A DNA stretch of 64,000 nucleotides from Streptomyces sp. NBC_01707 (GCF_041438805.1 NZ_CP109190.1:5084001-5148000); one strand, 5' to 3'. Positions 16,777 through 25,933 are shown, numbered from the stretch's first letter. Numbers and translations are program-made. The notes: a model not told the origin generated them from the sequence alone.

Positions 16777-18087
16777 TCACGCGGGCACGTGCACGGCCTC
16801 CACGCGGCTGACCACATGGTGGTTCCGCTCCCGCAGCGTGGCGCGGGCGTGCAGCCGCAGAATCTGGACGACCCCGAGCGCCTCCAGCACGAAGACGGAG
16901 GCGAAGGCGATGCTGTAGTTGTCGCCCGTCGCGTCGAGCAGCACACCGACGGCGAACAGCGTGGTCATCGAGGCGGTGAAGCCGCCCATGTTGACGATCC
17001 CCGACGCGGTGCCCTGTCGCTCCGGCGGGTTGGCCGGGCGCGCGAAGTCGAAGCCGATCATCGAGGCGGGACCGCAGGCACCGAGCACCGCGCAGAGCGT
17101 GACCAGCAGCCACATCGGCGCATGGTCGCCCGGGTACAGGATGGCCGACGCCCACAGGACGGCGGTCACCGCGACCGTGCCGAGGGCCAGCGGGGCGCGC
17201 GCCGCATGGTGGCGGGCGATGACCTGCCCGTAGACGAGGCCGACGGCCATGTTGGAGAGCACCACCAGGGTGAGCAGCTCACCGGCGGTGGACCGGCTCA
17301 GCCCCTGCGCCTCCACCAGGAACGGCATCCCCCACAGCAGCAGGAACACCATGGCCGGGAACTGCGTGGTGAAGTGCACCCACATCCCGAGCCGGGTTCC
17401 GGGCTCCCGCCACGAGGCGGCGATCTGCTTGCGTACGTATGCCGCGCCGGCGTGCTCGACGGGCGGCGGCTCGTGCCCCTCCGGGTGGTCCTTGAGGAAG
17501 AGGAGCATCAGCACCAGCACCACGACCCCGGCGACCGCGCTGCCCGCGAACGTGGCGGTCCAGCCGAAGCCGTGGAGGGCGCGGGCGATGAAGAGCGTAG
17601 AGACAAGGTTGCCCGCCATGCCGAAGAGCGCGGCGATCTGGCCGATCAGCGGCCCGCGCCGGGCCGGGAACCAACGGGCGCCGAGCCGCAGCACGCTGAT
17701 GAACGTCATCGCGTCACCGCAGCCGAGCAGCGCACGGGAGGCCAGCGCCGTGGCGTACGAGGGGGAGAGCGCGAAGCCGAGCTGCCCGACGGTGAACAGG
17801 ACGGCCCCGATGGTGAGGACCTTCTTGGTGCCGAGCCGGTCGACCATCAGGCCGACAGGTATCTGCATGCCCGCGTAGACGAGCAGCTGAAGGATGGAGA
17901 ACGTCGACAGGGCGGAGGCGTTGACGCCGAACCGGTCGGCGGCGTCCAGGCCGGCGACCCCGAGGCTCGTACGGAAGATGATCGCGACGAAGTAGACGGC
18001 GACGCCGATGCCCCAGACCCGGGCGGCACGCCGGCCGCCGGGCGGATCACCGGGCAGGGACAGGGTGGGAGCGGCGGCAGAACTCAC
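16777..18087 (-). CDS. MFS transporter
   Basis: 436 aa, 12 predicted transmembrane helices in two halves with a central charged loop (LKDHPEGHEPPPVEHAG, about 200-225). The MFS motif A-like VDRLGTKK lies between helices 2 and 3. The overall look is closest to the nitrate/oxalate-formate type (OFA/NNP), with an organic anion as likely substrate (inference). It overlaps the GntR gene by 4 nt (ATGA), so it is translated from the same mRNA and probably repressed by that regulator until its ligand appears. Confidence 0.9.
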   Translation of the reverse strand: MSSAAAPTLSLPGDPPGGRRAARVWGIGVAVYFVAIIFRTSLGVAGLDAADRFGVNASALSTFSILQLLVYAGMQIPVGLMVDRLGTKKVLTIGAVLFTVGQLGFALSPSYATALASRALLGCGDAMTFISVLRLGARWFPARRGPLIGQIAALFGMAGNLVSTLFIARALHGFGWTATFAGSAVAGVVVLVLMLLFLKDHPEGHEPPPVEHAGAAYVRKQIAASWREPGTRLGMWVHFTTQFPAMVFLLLWGMPFLVEAQGLSRSTAGELLTLVVLSNMAVGLVYGQVIARHHAARAPLALGTVAVTAVLWASAILYPGDHAPMWLLVTLCAVLGACGPASMIGFDFARPANPPERQGTASGIVNMGGFTASMTTLFAVGVLLDATGDNYSIAFASVFVLEALGVVQILRLHARATLRERNHHVVSRVEAVHVPA

Positions 18088-18758
18088 CGGTCCTCACCCC
18101 GGACCAGCACCTTGACCCGGCTGACGTGGCGCCGTACGACCTGTGCGGCACCGTCCGCGTCACCGGCCCTGATCGCGTCCAGCAGCTCGCCGTGCTCGGT
18201 GATGTTGGCGGCGATCCTGTCGGGGTGCGCCTCCATCACGGCGACGCCCATCCGCAACTGCCGGTCGCGCAGCTGGTCGTAGAGGCGCGACAGGATCTCG
18301 TTCCCCGCGTTGCGCACGATCTCGGCGTGGAAGCAGCGGTCCGCGACCGAGACGGCTGCAAGATCGCCGGCCGCCACGTGCTGCCGCTGCTCGTCGAGCA
18401 GCTCCTCGAGCCGGGAGATCAGCTTCGCCGAGGCAGGCACGGCCTTGCGGGCGGCGAACTCCTCGACCAGCAACCGGGTCTCGACCACGTCCGCGATCTC
18501 CTGCGCGGAGACGGCGAGCACCAGGGCCCCCTTCTTCGGGTAGAGCTTGATCAGCCCTTCGACCTCGAGCCGCAGCAGCGCCTCGCGCACCGGCGTACGG
18601 GAGACGCCGACGGCCTCCGCCAGGTCCCCTTCGGTGAGCAGCGTCCCGCCCTCGTACCTGCGGTCGAGCACCGCCTGCTTGATGTGGGTGTAGACGCGCT
18701 CGGCGGCGGGCGGCTGCTTGACGGGCGGGCGGGTCACGGCAGGGGGTGCGGCAGGCAT
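18084..18758 (-). CDS. GntR family regulator, FadR/FCD subfamily
   Basis: 224 aa from ATG at 18756-18758. Winged helix (about 15-80; EGDLAEAVGVSRTPVREALLRLEVEGLI is the signature recognition region, cited here as three adjoining segments: EGDLAEAVGV, SRTPVREALL, RLEVEGLI) then an all-helical FCD ligand domain (about 90-220) with Asp and His residues (DRCFHAEI, EHGELLDAI) that usually bind a metal and a carboxylate ligand. Translationally coupled to the MFS gene, which it probably controls together with itself. The start lies in a dyad; see the operator entry. Confidence 0.9.
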   Translation of the reverse strand: MPAAPPAVTRPPVKQPPAAERVYTHIKQAVLDRRYEGGTLLTEGDLAEAVGVSRTPVREALLRLEVEGLIKLYPKKGALVLAVSAQEIADVVETRLLVEEFAARKAVPASAKLISRLEELLDEQRQHVAAGDLAAVSVADRCFHAEIVRNAGNEILSRLYDQLRDRQLRMGVAVMEAHPDRIAANITEHGELLDAIRAGDADGAAQVVRRHVSRVKVLVRGEDR

Positions 18759-18790
18759 GCACACAGCATAGATACAACATGCGTGCATGC
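18755..18790 (-). promoter_or_regulatory. Leaderless promoter and dyad at the GntR start
   Basis: GCATGCAC (18755-18762) and GTGCATGC (18783-18790) are perfect inverted arms around an AT-rich centre. On the minus strand TATGCT lies six bases before the ATG, so transcription would begin at or next to the start codon. The dyad covers the -10 and the start and is a natural autorepression site. Confidence 0.55.
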
Positions 18791-18931
18791 AGGGACGGCG
18801 TCCGGGATCCGGACGGTAAAGCCCCGGAAATTACCTCGGGAATCGGCACATCCATCTGCTCCTCTCGTGAGTCTCACCACCGAGCGGCACCTTCATGTAG
18901 CCGCATTCCAGGGGCATTTGGAGCGTTCAAG

Positions 18932-19831
18932 TTGAAAATCGGCATTAAGGGCATAAGCCGCGCATCCGCCACTGTCACCGTGGCCCTGACCGCGGGTGCC
19001 GTCCTTGCAGGCAGCGTCTTCGCTGCCACGGCGCAGGCCGCCACGCCGCCCACACCCACGATCGCCGCCAAGGGCGGCTACGTGATGAACAACGGCACCG
19101 CGAAGACTCTCTTCACGAAGGCCGCGGACACCCGTCGCTCCACCGGCTCCACCACCAAGATCATGACGGCCAAGGTGGTGCTGGCGCAGAAGAACCTGAA
19201 CCTGGATTCCAAGGTCACGATCCAGAAGGCGTACAGCGATTACATCGTCTCCAAGGGCGCCTCGTCGGCCCACCTGATCGTCGGGGACAAGGTCACCGTC
19301 CGCCAGCTTCTGTACGGTCTGATGCTGCCGTCCGGCTGCGACGCCGCGTACGCCCTCGCCGACAAGTTCGGCACCGGCACCACCCGCGCGGCCCGGGTGA
19401 AGTCGTTCATCGGCAAGATGAACGCCTCCGCCAAGTCCCTCGGCCTGAAGAACACCCACTTCGACTCGTTCGACGGCATAGGGAACGGCTCGAACTACTC
19501 GACGCCGCGCGACCTGACGAAGATCGCCAGCAGCGCGATGAAGAACTCCACGTTCCGCACGGTCGTCAAGACCAAGTCGACCAAGCAGAAGGTCACGACG
19601 AAGAGTGGCGGCTACCGCTACATGTCGTGGTCCAACACCAACACCATGCTCAGCAGTTACAGCGGTGCGATCGGCGTGAAGACCGGTTCCGGTCCTTCGG
19701 CCAAGTACTGCCTGGTGTTCGCCGCGACCCGTAACGGCAAGACGGTGATCGGCACCGTGCTCGCCTCCACGAGCGCGACCACCCGGACCGCCGACATGAA
19801 GAAGATCATGGACTACTCCTTCAAGAAGTAG
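18932..19831 (+). CDS. K15-type DD-transpeptidase / D-Ala-D-Ala carboxypeptidase
   Basis: 299 aa from TTG 18932 (GGAG eight bases before). Sec signal peptide, residues 1-36 ending ATAQA, leaving about 263 residues, almost the 262 of the Streptomyces K15 enzyme. Penicillin-binding motifs: STTK (nucleophile Ser), SGC instead of the usual SxN, and KTG. SGC is the documented hallmark of the K15 DD-transpeptidase, as is the strong overall resemblance (AHLIVGDKVTVRQLLYGLM). It acts outside the membrane on peptidoglycan stem peptides. Followed by an imperfect terminator, then the fibronectin-III gene on the same strand. Confidence 0.93.
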   Translation: MKIGIKGISRASATVTVALTAGAVLAGSVFAATAQAATPPTPTIAAKGGYVMNNGTAKTLFTKAADTRRSTGSTTKIMTAKVVLAQKNLNLDSKVTIQKAYSDYIVSKGASSAHLIVGDKVTVRQLLYGLMLPSGCDAAYALADKFGTGTTRAARVKSFIGKMNASAKSLGLKNTHFDSFDGIGNGSNYSTPRDLTKIASSAMKNSTFRTVVKTKSTKQKVTTKSGGYRYMSWSNTNTMLSSYSGAIGVKTGSGPSAKYCLVFAATRNGKTVIGTVLASTSATTRTADMKKIMDYSFKK

Positions 19832-19858
19832 TCCTCCACCCCGCGCCCGGGGTCACGA

Positions 19859-19893
19859 GAAGGGGCCTGCCGCGCACTGCGGCGGGTCCCTTC
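19859..19893 (+). terminator. Terminator after the DD-transpeptidase gene
   Basis: GAAGGGGCCTGCCGC (19859-19873) pairs with 19879-19893 with two non-Watson-Crick positions; 5-nt loop. Confidence 0.65.
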
Positions 19894-19941
19894 CCGCACC
19901 CGGGCCCTCCCCGCCATCCGGCCTGAAAGGGCAACACGGAC

Positions 19942-21936
19942 TTGACCAGCATTTCTCACAGACGCCTGCGCACCGTCGCCGCGCTGTCGGTCGCCGCGAC
20001 CTCCTGCAGTCTGCTCACGGCTGTGAGTACCACGACCGCTTCGGCGGCGACGACGTGTGCCTCGCCCGTCTTCAAGCGCCAGTTCTTCGCCAACACCACG
20101 TTCTCCGGAACGCCGAAGAAGACCGACTGCGACTCGGTGATCGACCAGAACTGGGGCACCGGCGCACCCGCCTCCGGTCTGCCGACGAACAACTTCGGTG
20201 TCCGCTGGTCCCTGACCCGGGACTTCGGCTCCGGCGGCCCGTTCACCTTCACCGCGTCGTCCCTGGACGGCATCCGGGTCTACGTCGACGGAGTGCGCAA
20301 GGTCGACATCTGGAAGAACGTCTCCGCCACGCAGAAGAAGACGGTCAACGTCACCGTCCCCAAGGGCAAGCACTCCCTGCGCATCGACTTCGTCAACTGG
20401 ACGGGCTCCGCCAACGTCAAGTTCGCCTACACACCGCGGACGTCGGCCACCGTCGACAAGGTCAAGCCGCTCGCCCCGGTCGGTGTGAAGGCGGTCCTCG
20501 ACAACGCCACGGCCAACGCCAAGGTGACCTGGACGAAGAACAACGAGATGGACCTCGCGGGCTACCGGGTCTACCGCCGGCTCAAGGACTCCAGCACCTT
20601 CACCCACGTCAAGACGACCACCGCGACCTCGTACGCGGGTCTCCCGCCCGAGGCCGGGAAGACGTACTACTACGAGGTCCGCGCCTACGACAAGGCCGGA
20701 AACGTCTCCACCGGCAGCACCGACCAGCCGGTGACCACCGTCGCCGTCACCGCTCCGGCGGGTCTCACCGCGCGGGGCACGGACGCCGCGATCGTGCTGT
20801 CCTGGCAGCCCGTCCCGGGCGCGGTCCGCTACAACCTGAAAAGCGGCGGCCAGGTCCGCTCCGTCACCGCCACGTCCTTCAGCGACACCACGGTGAAGCG
20901 ATCCGAGGAGCGGACCTACCAGGTGGCCGCCGTGGACGGCGCCGGGCGCACCTCCGCGTACAGCTCCACCGTGACGGCCTACCGTCCGGTCGCGGCGCCG
21001 AAGGACATCGTCGCGACACCGGGGATCAGCAGGGTGACCTTCACCTGGACGACCGATCACGCCATCGACGGCAATGTCTACGACTTCCACGTCTACCGTT
21101 CCGAGACGCTCCCCGTGGACACCTCGACCGAGCCGGTCCGGTGCAGCACCACCTACAAGAGACTCGACAACGGACGGCTCCAGTACACCTGCACCGACAC
21201 CTCACCGGCAGGCGGCGCCACGTACCACTACGTGATCAAGGCCTGGGACGACAACGCGATCGAGTCGGTGGCTTCCCCCACCATCACCGTCACGACACTC
21301 GCCAGGGATCTGACCCCGCCCGCGGCGGTCACCGGGCTGACCGCCGAGGCGACCGAGTACGGCATCGAGCTGCGCTGGAACGCCAACACCGAGCCCGACC
21401 TCAAGCGGTACGTGGTGTACGTCGGCGAGCTGATCGACAGCGAGGACGAGCGAGTCTGCTACGGCGTCTCGTCCGTGTACCTCGGCGCGGGCACCACGTC
21501 CTACACGGATGAGCGGCTGCCCGACGGCGAGGAGCGGTGCTACTTCGTCGACGTCGAGGACACCTCCGGCAACTCCAACTTCGGGGCGACTCACGACGCC
21601 GAGATCGCCGTCGTCACCGAGCGGGATCTGACACCGTCCGTCGAGACGCCGGACAACGCGTCCCTCGCGCTCACCGCGCTCAAGGGCGCCACCGGCACCT
21701 CGGTGGACCTGTCCTGGAACAGGGTCGCGGACGCCACGGGCTACCTGGTCGAACGCTGGAACCCGGCCACGGACGCCTACGAGCAGCTGACCACCGGACC
21801 CGTCACGGAGATGTCGTACACGGACGCCACCGCTCCGGCCGGCACCACCCACTTCTACCGGGTGACGCCCGTGCTCGGCGACGGAACCGAGGCGGCACCC
21901 GCCGCGGCCTGGGTCGTCCTGGCACCCGTCAGGTGA
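19942..21936 (+). CDS. Secreted PA14-like / fibronectin type III protein
   Basis: 664 aa from TTG. Signal peptide 1-35 (ends TTASA). Residues about 38-160 form a PA14-like beta domain (NFGVRWSLTRDF, DGIRVYVDGVRKVDIW, HSLRIDFVNWTG). Then about five fibronectin-III repeats (about 175-265, 270-350, 355-455, 460-560, 570-660) with LxWxxxxEPDLxxYxVY cores. No catalytic domain, no sortase signal, no membrane anchor. Probably an exported carbohydrate- or surface-binding protein; the reader should treat function as unknown. An SD-like GAAAGG lies 13 nt upstream. Confidence 0.85.
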   Translation: MTSISHRRLRTVAALSVAATSCSLLTAVSTTTASAATTCASPVFKRQFFANTTFSGTPKKTDCDSVIDQNWGTGAPASGLPTNNFGVRWSLTRDFGSGGPFTFTASSLDGIRVYVDGVRKVDIWKNVSATQKKTVNVTVPKGKHSLRIDFVNWTGSANVKFAYTPRTSATVDKVKPLAPVGVKAVLDNATANAKVTWTKNNEMDLAGYRVYRRLKDSSTFTHVKTTTATSYAGLPPEAGKTYYYEVRAYDKAGNVSTGSTDQPVTTVAVTAPAGLTARGTDAAIVLSWQPVPGAVRYNLKSGGQVRSVTATSFSDTTVKRSEERTYQVAAVDGAGRTSAYSSTVTAYRPVAAPKDIVATPGISRVTFTWTTDHAIDGNVYDFHVYRSETLPVDTSTEPVRCSTTYKRLDNGRLQYTCTDTSPAGGATYHYVIKAWDDNAIESVASPTITVTTLARDLTPPAAVTGLTAEATEYGIELRWNANTEPDLKRYVVYVGELIDSEDERVCYGVSSVYLGAGTTSYTDERLPDGEERCYFVDVEDTSGNSNFGATHDAEIAVVTERDLTPSVETPDNASLALTALKGATGTSVDLSWNRVADATGYLVERWNPATDAYEQLTTGPVTEMSYTDATAPAGTTHFYRVTPVLGDGTEAAPAAAWVVLAPVR

Positions 21937-21953
21937 CCTGACCCGACAGCAGA

Positions 21954-21991
21954 AGCGGGCCTGTGCGGAGGAAACTCCGCGCAGGCCCGCT
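21954..21991. terminator. Bidirectional terminator, fibronectin gene / bkd E2
   Basis: 17-bp stem with one G-T pair, AGCGGGCCTGTGCGGAG (21954-21970), GAAA tetraloop, and its complement at 21975-21991 followed by TTT. Serves both convergent genes. Confidence 0.85.
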
Positions 21992-22012
21992 TTCTCATGT
22001 CTCACACAGCCG

Positions 22013-23452
22013 TCAGGCCCAGGTGATGAGCCTCTTGGGCTGTTCCAGGATCGCGGCGACGTCCGCCAGGACCTTGGAACCGAGCTCACCGTCGACCAGG
22101 CGGTGGTCGAACGACAGCGCCAACGTGGTGACCTGGCGGGGCTTCACCTTGCCCTTGTGGACCCACGGCTGCAGCTTGATCGCACCGACCGCAAGGATCG
22201 CGGACTCGCCCGGGTTCAGGATCGGCGTACCGGTGTCGACGCCGAAGACTCCGACGTTGGTGATCGTCACCGTGCCACCCGCCATGGCTGCGGGGGACGT
22301 CTTGCCCTCGCGCGCCGTGGTGACCAGCTCGCCCAGCGCCGCGGCGAGCTGGGGCAGGGTCTTGTCGTGCGCGTCCTTGATGTTCGGCACGATCAGACCG
22401 CGCGGGGTGGCGGCCGCGATGCCCAGGTTCACATAGTGCTTCTGCACGATCTCCTGGTCGGCCTCGTCCCAGGCGGCGTTGACCTCCGGGTTCCGCTTGA
22501 TCGCGACCAGGAGCGCCTTGGCGATGATCAGGAGCGGGTTGACCCGGACCCCCGCCATGTCCTTGTCTTCCTTGAGCTCCGCCACGAGCTTCATCATGCG
22601 CGTGACGTCGACCGTCACGAACTCGGTGACATGCGGCGCCGTGAAAGCGCTGCCGACCATCGCCTGCGCAATGGCCTTCCGTACGCCCTTGACCGGGATA
22701 CGGGTCTCCCGGGCACCCGGGACGGGGGTTGCGGCGACGGGCACCGCGACAGCCTCGGCCACCGCGGCCGGGGCGGTGGGTACGGATGCCGGCGCCGGTA
22801 CGGGCGCGGCCGCCGCGTGCACGTCCTCGCGGGTGATGATCCCGCCCGGACCGGTCGGGGTGACCGTCGCCAGATCGATGCCCAGGTCCTTCGCCAGCTT
22901 GCGAACCGGCGGCTTGGCGAGCGGGCGGCTCTCCGGGACAACGGTGCCAACGGTGGGGGCGGGGACGTCAGCGGCAACGGTGGCGTGACCGTTCAGCTCG
23001 CCCTGGATCGCGGCAGCCGCGGCAGCCGGCGGCTCGGTGCCCTTGCGGGCGCGCCGCTTGGTGGAGGACTCGGCCACGCCGTAGCCCACCAGCACGGGTT
23101 GGCGGCCCTTCGGTGCCTCCGGTTCCGCGGCCGGTTCCGGTTCGGCCGCGGCCGGAGCCACCGGCTCCGCCGCTTCGCCGCCGCCCGGCACCACGTCCAC
23201 CGCGATGATCACCTGACCGACGTCGACGGTCGTGCCCTCGGGGAAGCGCAGTTCGTGCACCACCCCGTCGAACGGGATCGGCAGCTCCACGGCCGCCTTG
23301 GCGGTCTCGACCTCGCACACGACCTGGCCGTCGGTGACGGTGTCGCCCGGCTGGACGTACCACTTGAGGATCTCGGCCTCGGTCAGTCCCTCGCCCACAT
23401 CGGGCATCTTGAACTCACGGAAGCGAGCAGACGTTTCGGTCATCGTCGTCAC
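22013..23452 (-). CDS. bkdC: Branched-chain 2-oxoacid dehydrogenase E2 (set 1)
   Basis: 479 aa. Lipoyl domain 12-90 with the lipoylated Lys52 in ETAKAAV; Pro/Ala/Glu-rich linkers; E3/E1-binding domain about 178-215 (KPPVRKLAKDLGIDLATVTPTG in two parts); acyltransferase core about 245-479 with catalytic FDHRLVDG near residue 451. It transfers branched acyl groups from E1 to CoA. GTG start after GAGGAGAAGG; an ATG nine bases on is an alternative. Last gene of E1alpha-E1beta-E2, 11 nt behind E1beta. No E3 is present locally, so dihydrolipoamide dehydrogenase comes from elsewhere. Confidence 0.93.
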   Translation of the reverse strand: MTTMTETSARFREFKMPDVGEGLTEAEILKWYVQPGDTVTDGQVVCEVETAKAAVELPIPFDGVVHELRFPEGTTVDVGQVIIAVDVVPGGGEAAEPVAPAAAEPEPAAEPEAPKGRQPVLVGYGVAESSTKRRARKGTEPPAAAAAAIQGELNGHATVAADVPAPTVGTVVPESRPLAKPPVRKLAKDLGIDLATVTPTGPGGIITREDVHAAAAPVPAPASVPTAPAAVAEAVAVPVAATPVPGARETRIPVKGVRKAIAQAMVGSAFTAPHVTEFVTVDVTRMMKLVAELKEDKDMAGVRVNPLLIIAKALLVAIKRNPEVNAAWDEADQEIVQKHYVNLGIAAATPRGLIVPNIKDAHDKTLPQLAAALGELVTTAREGKTSPAAMAGGTVTITNVGVFGVDTGTPILNPGESAILAVGAIKLQPWVHKGKVKPRQVTTLALSFDHRLVDGELGSKVLADVAAILEQPKRLITWA

Positions 23453-23463
23453 GAACCTTCTCC

Positions 23464-24444
23464 TCAGTACGCCAGCGAGCGGTCGACGGCGTCGAGCACG
23501 CGGTCCAGGCCCGGCAGGTACTCGTCCTCGAGGCGCGCCGGCGGATACGGGGCGTGGTAGCCACCGACCCGGAGCACCGGTGCTTCGAGATGGTAGAAGC
23601 AGCGCTCCGTGATGCGGGCGGCGATCTCGGCCCCGGAGCCGTAGAACACCGGCGCCTCGTGGACCACGACCAGCCGGCCGGTCTTCTCGACCGACGCCTG
23701 GACGGCGTCGAAGTCGATCGGGGACATCGACCGCAGGTCCAGGACCTCGATGGACTTGCCCTCCTCCTGGGCGGCCGCGGCCGCCTCGAGGCAGACCTTC
23801 ACCATCGGGCCGTACGCGACAAGGGTGAGGTCCGAGCCCTCTCGCACCGTCGCGGCCTTGTGCAGCGGTCCGGGGATCAGGTCGGTCTCGACGTCGCCCT
23901 TGTCCCAGTAGCGCCGCTTCGGCTCGAAGAAGATGATCGGGTCGTCGCTCTGGACGGCCTGCTGCATCATCCAGTAGGCGTCCGAGGCGTTGGACGGCGA
24001 GACCACCTTCAGCCCCGCGACATGTGCGAACAGGGCCTCGGGCGACTCGCTGTGGTGCTCGACCGCGCCGATGCCGCCGCCGTACGGGATCCGGACGACG
24101 ACCGGCAGCTTGATCTTGCCGAGCGCGCGGGCGTGCATCTTCGCGAGCTGGGTGACGATCTGGTCGTACGCCGGGAAGACGAAGCCGTCGAACTGGATCT
24201 CCACGATCGGCCGGTAGCCGCGCAGGGCCAGACCGATCGCCGTGCCGACGATGCCGGACTCGGCGAGCGGGGTGTCGATGACCCGGTCCTCGCCGAAGTC
24301 CTTCTGGAGCCCGTCGGTGATCCGGAAGACCCCGCCCAGCTTGCCGACGTCCTCACCCATGATGAGGACCTTGGGGTCGGTGTCGAGGGCCTTGCGCAGC
24401 GACTCGTTGAGCGCCTTCGCGAGGGACATCTTCTGGGTGGCCAT
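23464..24444 (-). CDS. bkdB: Branched-chain 2-oxoacid dehydrogenase E1 beta (set 1)
   Basis: 326 aa from ATG 24442-24444 (MATQKMSLAKALNESL). The family hallmark GEDVGKLGGVFRITDGL, the ThDP/K+-site region FDTPLAESGIVG-like (IDTPLAESGIVGTAIG), and the HHSESPEALF loop are intact. Together with E1alpha it decarboxylates 2-oxo acids from Val, Leu and Ile. Starts 2 nt after the E1alpha stop, so translation is coupled. The frame extends upstream through E1alpha as a shadow; similarity begins at the chosen ATG. Confidence 0.95.
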   Translation of the reverse strand: MATQKMSLAKALNESLRKALDTDPKVLIMGEDVGKLGGVFRITDGLQKDFGEDRVIDTPLAESGIVGTAIGLALRGYRPIVEIQFDGFVFPAYDQIVTQLAKMHARALGKIKLPVVVRIPYGGGIGAVEHHSESPEALFAHVAGLKVVSPSNASDAYWMMQQAVQSDDPIIFFEPKRRYWDKGDVETDLIPGPLHKAATVREGSDLTLVAYGPMVKVCLEAAAAAQEEGKSIEVLDLRSMSPIDFDAVQASVEKTGRLVVVHEAPVFYGSGAEIAARITERCFYHLEAPVLRVGGYHAPYPPARLEDEYLPGLDRVLDAVDRSLAY

Positions 24445-24446
24445 GA

Positions 24447-25595
24447 CTAGTTGCCCTCCTCGGCGAACGAAGCCTGGTAGGCGGCGAACTGGGCGCGCTC
24501 CTCGTCGACGAGCGGGTTCCCGTCGGCGTAGGCGTGGTCGAAGATCGCCATCCGGTCCGGGTCGGGCATGGCCCGTACCGCTTCGCGGACCCGCTTGCCG
24601 AGGGCTTCGCTCTCCTCGTCCAGCGCGGTGAAGAACGCCTCGTCGGCGAGTTCCTGCTGCTCCAGGTAGGTACGCAGCCGCAGGATCGGGTCCTTGGCCT
24701 CCCAGGAGACGCGCTCCTCGTCCGCCCGGTACTTCGTCGGGTCGTCGGAGGTGGTGTGCGCGCCCATCCGGTACGTGAACGCCTCGACGAGGGTGGGTCC
24801 CTCGCCCCGGCGGGCCCGCTCCAGCGCCGACTTCGTGACGGCCAGGCAGGCCAGTACGTCGTTGCCGTCGACCCGGACGCCGGGGAAGCCGAAGCCCTGT
24901 GCGCGCTGGTAGAGCGGCACCCGGGTCTGCTTCTCGGTCGGCTCGGAGATGGCCCACTGGTTGTTCTGGCAGAAGAACACCACGGGCGCGTTGTAGACCG
25001 CGGAGAAGGTGAACGCCTCGGCGACGTCGCCCTGGCTGGAGGCGCCGTCACCGAAGTACGCGATCACGGCCGAGTCCGCGCCGTCCTTGGCGACGCCCAT
25101 GGCGTAGCCGGTGGCGTGCAGGGTCTGCGAGCCGATGACGATCGTGTACAGGTGGAAGTTGTTGGTGTTCGGGTCCCAGCCGCCGTGGTTCACACCGCGG
25201 AACATCCCGAGCAGATTGGTCGGGTCGACCCCGCGGCACCAGGCGACGCCGTGCTCACGGTAGGTCGGGAAGACGTAGTCGTCGTCCCGCAGCGCCCGGC
25301 CGGAGCCGATCTGGGCGGCCTCCTGGCCGAGCAGCGAGGCCCACAGGCCCAGCTCGCCCTGACGCTGAAGCGCGGTGGCCTCGGCGTCGAAGCGGCGGGT
25401 CAGGACCATGTCCCGGTACAGACCGCGCAGCTCGTCCGCGGTCAGGTCGATTTCGTAGTCCGGGTGCTCCACCCGCTCGCCCTCAGGCGTCAGCAGCTGT
25501 ACGAGCTCGGGCTCGGAACTCTGTGGCGTCTTCGCGGCGCTGGTCCGCTTGCTGCTGCGTCGCGGTTTGCGCGCGGCAGTGCTCTCCACGGTCAC
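24447..25595 (-). CDS. bkdA: Branched-chain 2-oxoacid dehydrogenase E1 alpha (set 1)
   Basis: 382 aa. Basic Ala/Ser/Lys-rich leader of about 30 residues, then the ThDP-binding E1alpha fold: LLGQEAAQIG, the ThDP motif AYFGDGASSQGDV...VVFFCQNNQWAIS (GDG-x-NN), and the phosphorylation-loop region YRMGAHTTSDDPTKYR. Catalyses the decarboxylation step giving branched acyl-lipoyl groups, the source of isobutyryl-, isovaleryl- and 2-methylbutyryl-CoA used as branched fatty-acid and polyketide starters. GTG start; first gene of the operon, promoter in the 338-bp spacer shared with the response regulator. Confidence 0.95.
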   Translation of the reverse strand: MTVESTAARKPRRSSKRTSAAKTPQSSEPELVQLLTPEGERVEHPDYEIDLTADELRGLYRDMVLTRRFDAEATALQRQGELGLWASLLGQEAAQIGSGRALRDDDYVFPTYREHGVAWCRGVDPTNLLGMFRGVNHGGWDPNTNNFHLYTIVIGSQTLHATGYAMGVAKDGADSAVIAYFGDGASSQGDVAEAFTFSAVYNAPVVFFCQNNQWAISEPTEKQTRVPLYQRAQGFGFPGVRVDGNDVLACLAVTKSALERARRGEGPTLVEAFTYRMGAHTTSDDPTKYRADEERVSWEAKDPILRLRTYLEQQELADEAFFTALDEESEALGKRVREAVRAMPDPDRMAIFDHAYADGNPLVDEERAQFAAYQASFAEEGN

Positions 25596-25933
25596 GTGCG
25601 TGCTCCTCCGTCGGTCCGGCCCCCGGGGTCTGCCGGGAGACCAGTGCGGCTCGCCTGTGTCCGTACCCGTGCACGGGGTGGGTGCCGCTCGGCCGGGAAC
25701 AGGCGTGACAGGTGCCCCGGCGAGCGTCCTGTCAAAGGCACGTTACCCAGTGCGTCGCACAACTGCGAAACCCTATCTGACCTGCGATTTTGCTTGGATT
25801 TCCAAGTAAATCGAAAAAGTCGGGAACTTTCGCTGGTCACAGCACTGGTAACAGCCTTGCAGGCTGCCGGAACAACGGCACGTTATCCCGCCGTTCAGCG
25901 GCAGGGAAGAGGGGAGTGTGTGAGACTGCATTT
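25596..25933. promoter_or_regulatory. 338-bp divergent control region, bkd set 1 / response regulator
   Basis: AT-rich for this genome between 25765 and 25830. Contains the perfect dyad CTTGGA-TT-TCCAAG (25793-25806) and a TTGACA on the minus strand (25731-25736). No open frame of its own is convincing. It drives the leftward bkd operon and the rightward regulator. Confidence 0.5.
25793..25806. promoter_or_regulatory. Dyad CTTGGATTTCCAAG
   Basis: Perfect 6+2+6 inverted repeat in the control region between bkd set 1 and the response regulator. Candidate operator; the binding protein is not identifiable from sequence. Confidence 0.5.

Noticed and set aside
19300..19350. Loss of motif 2 (SxN) in the penicillin-binding protein, suggesting an inactive enzyme
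   Set aside because: Ser-Gly-Cys is the known motif 2 of the active Streptomyces K15 transpeptidase, and the other two motifs are intact.
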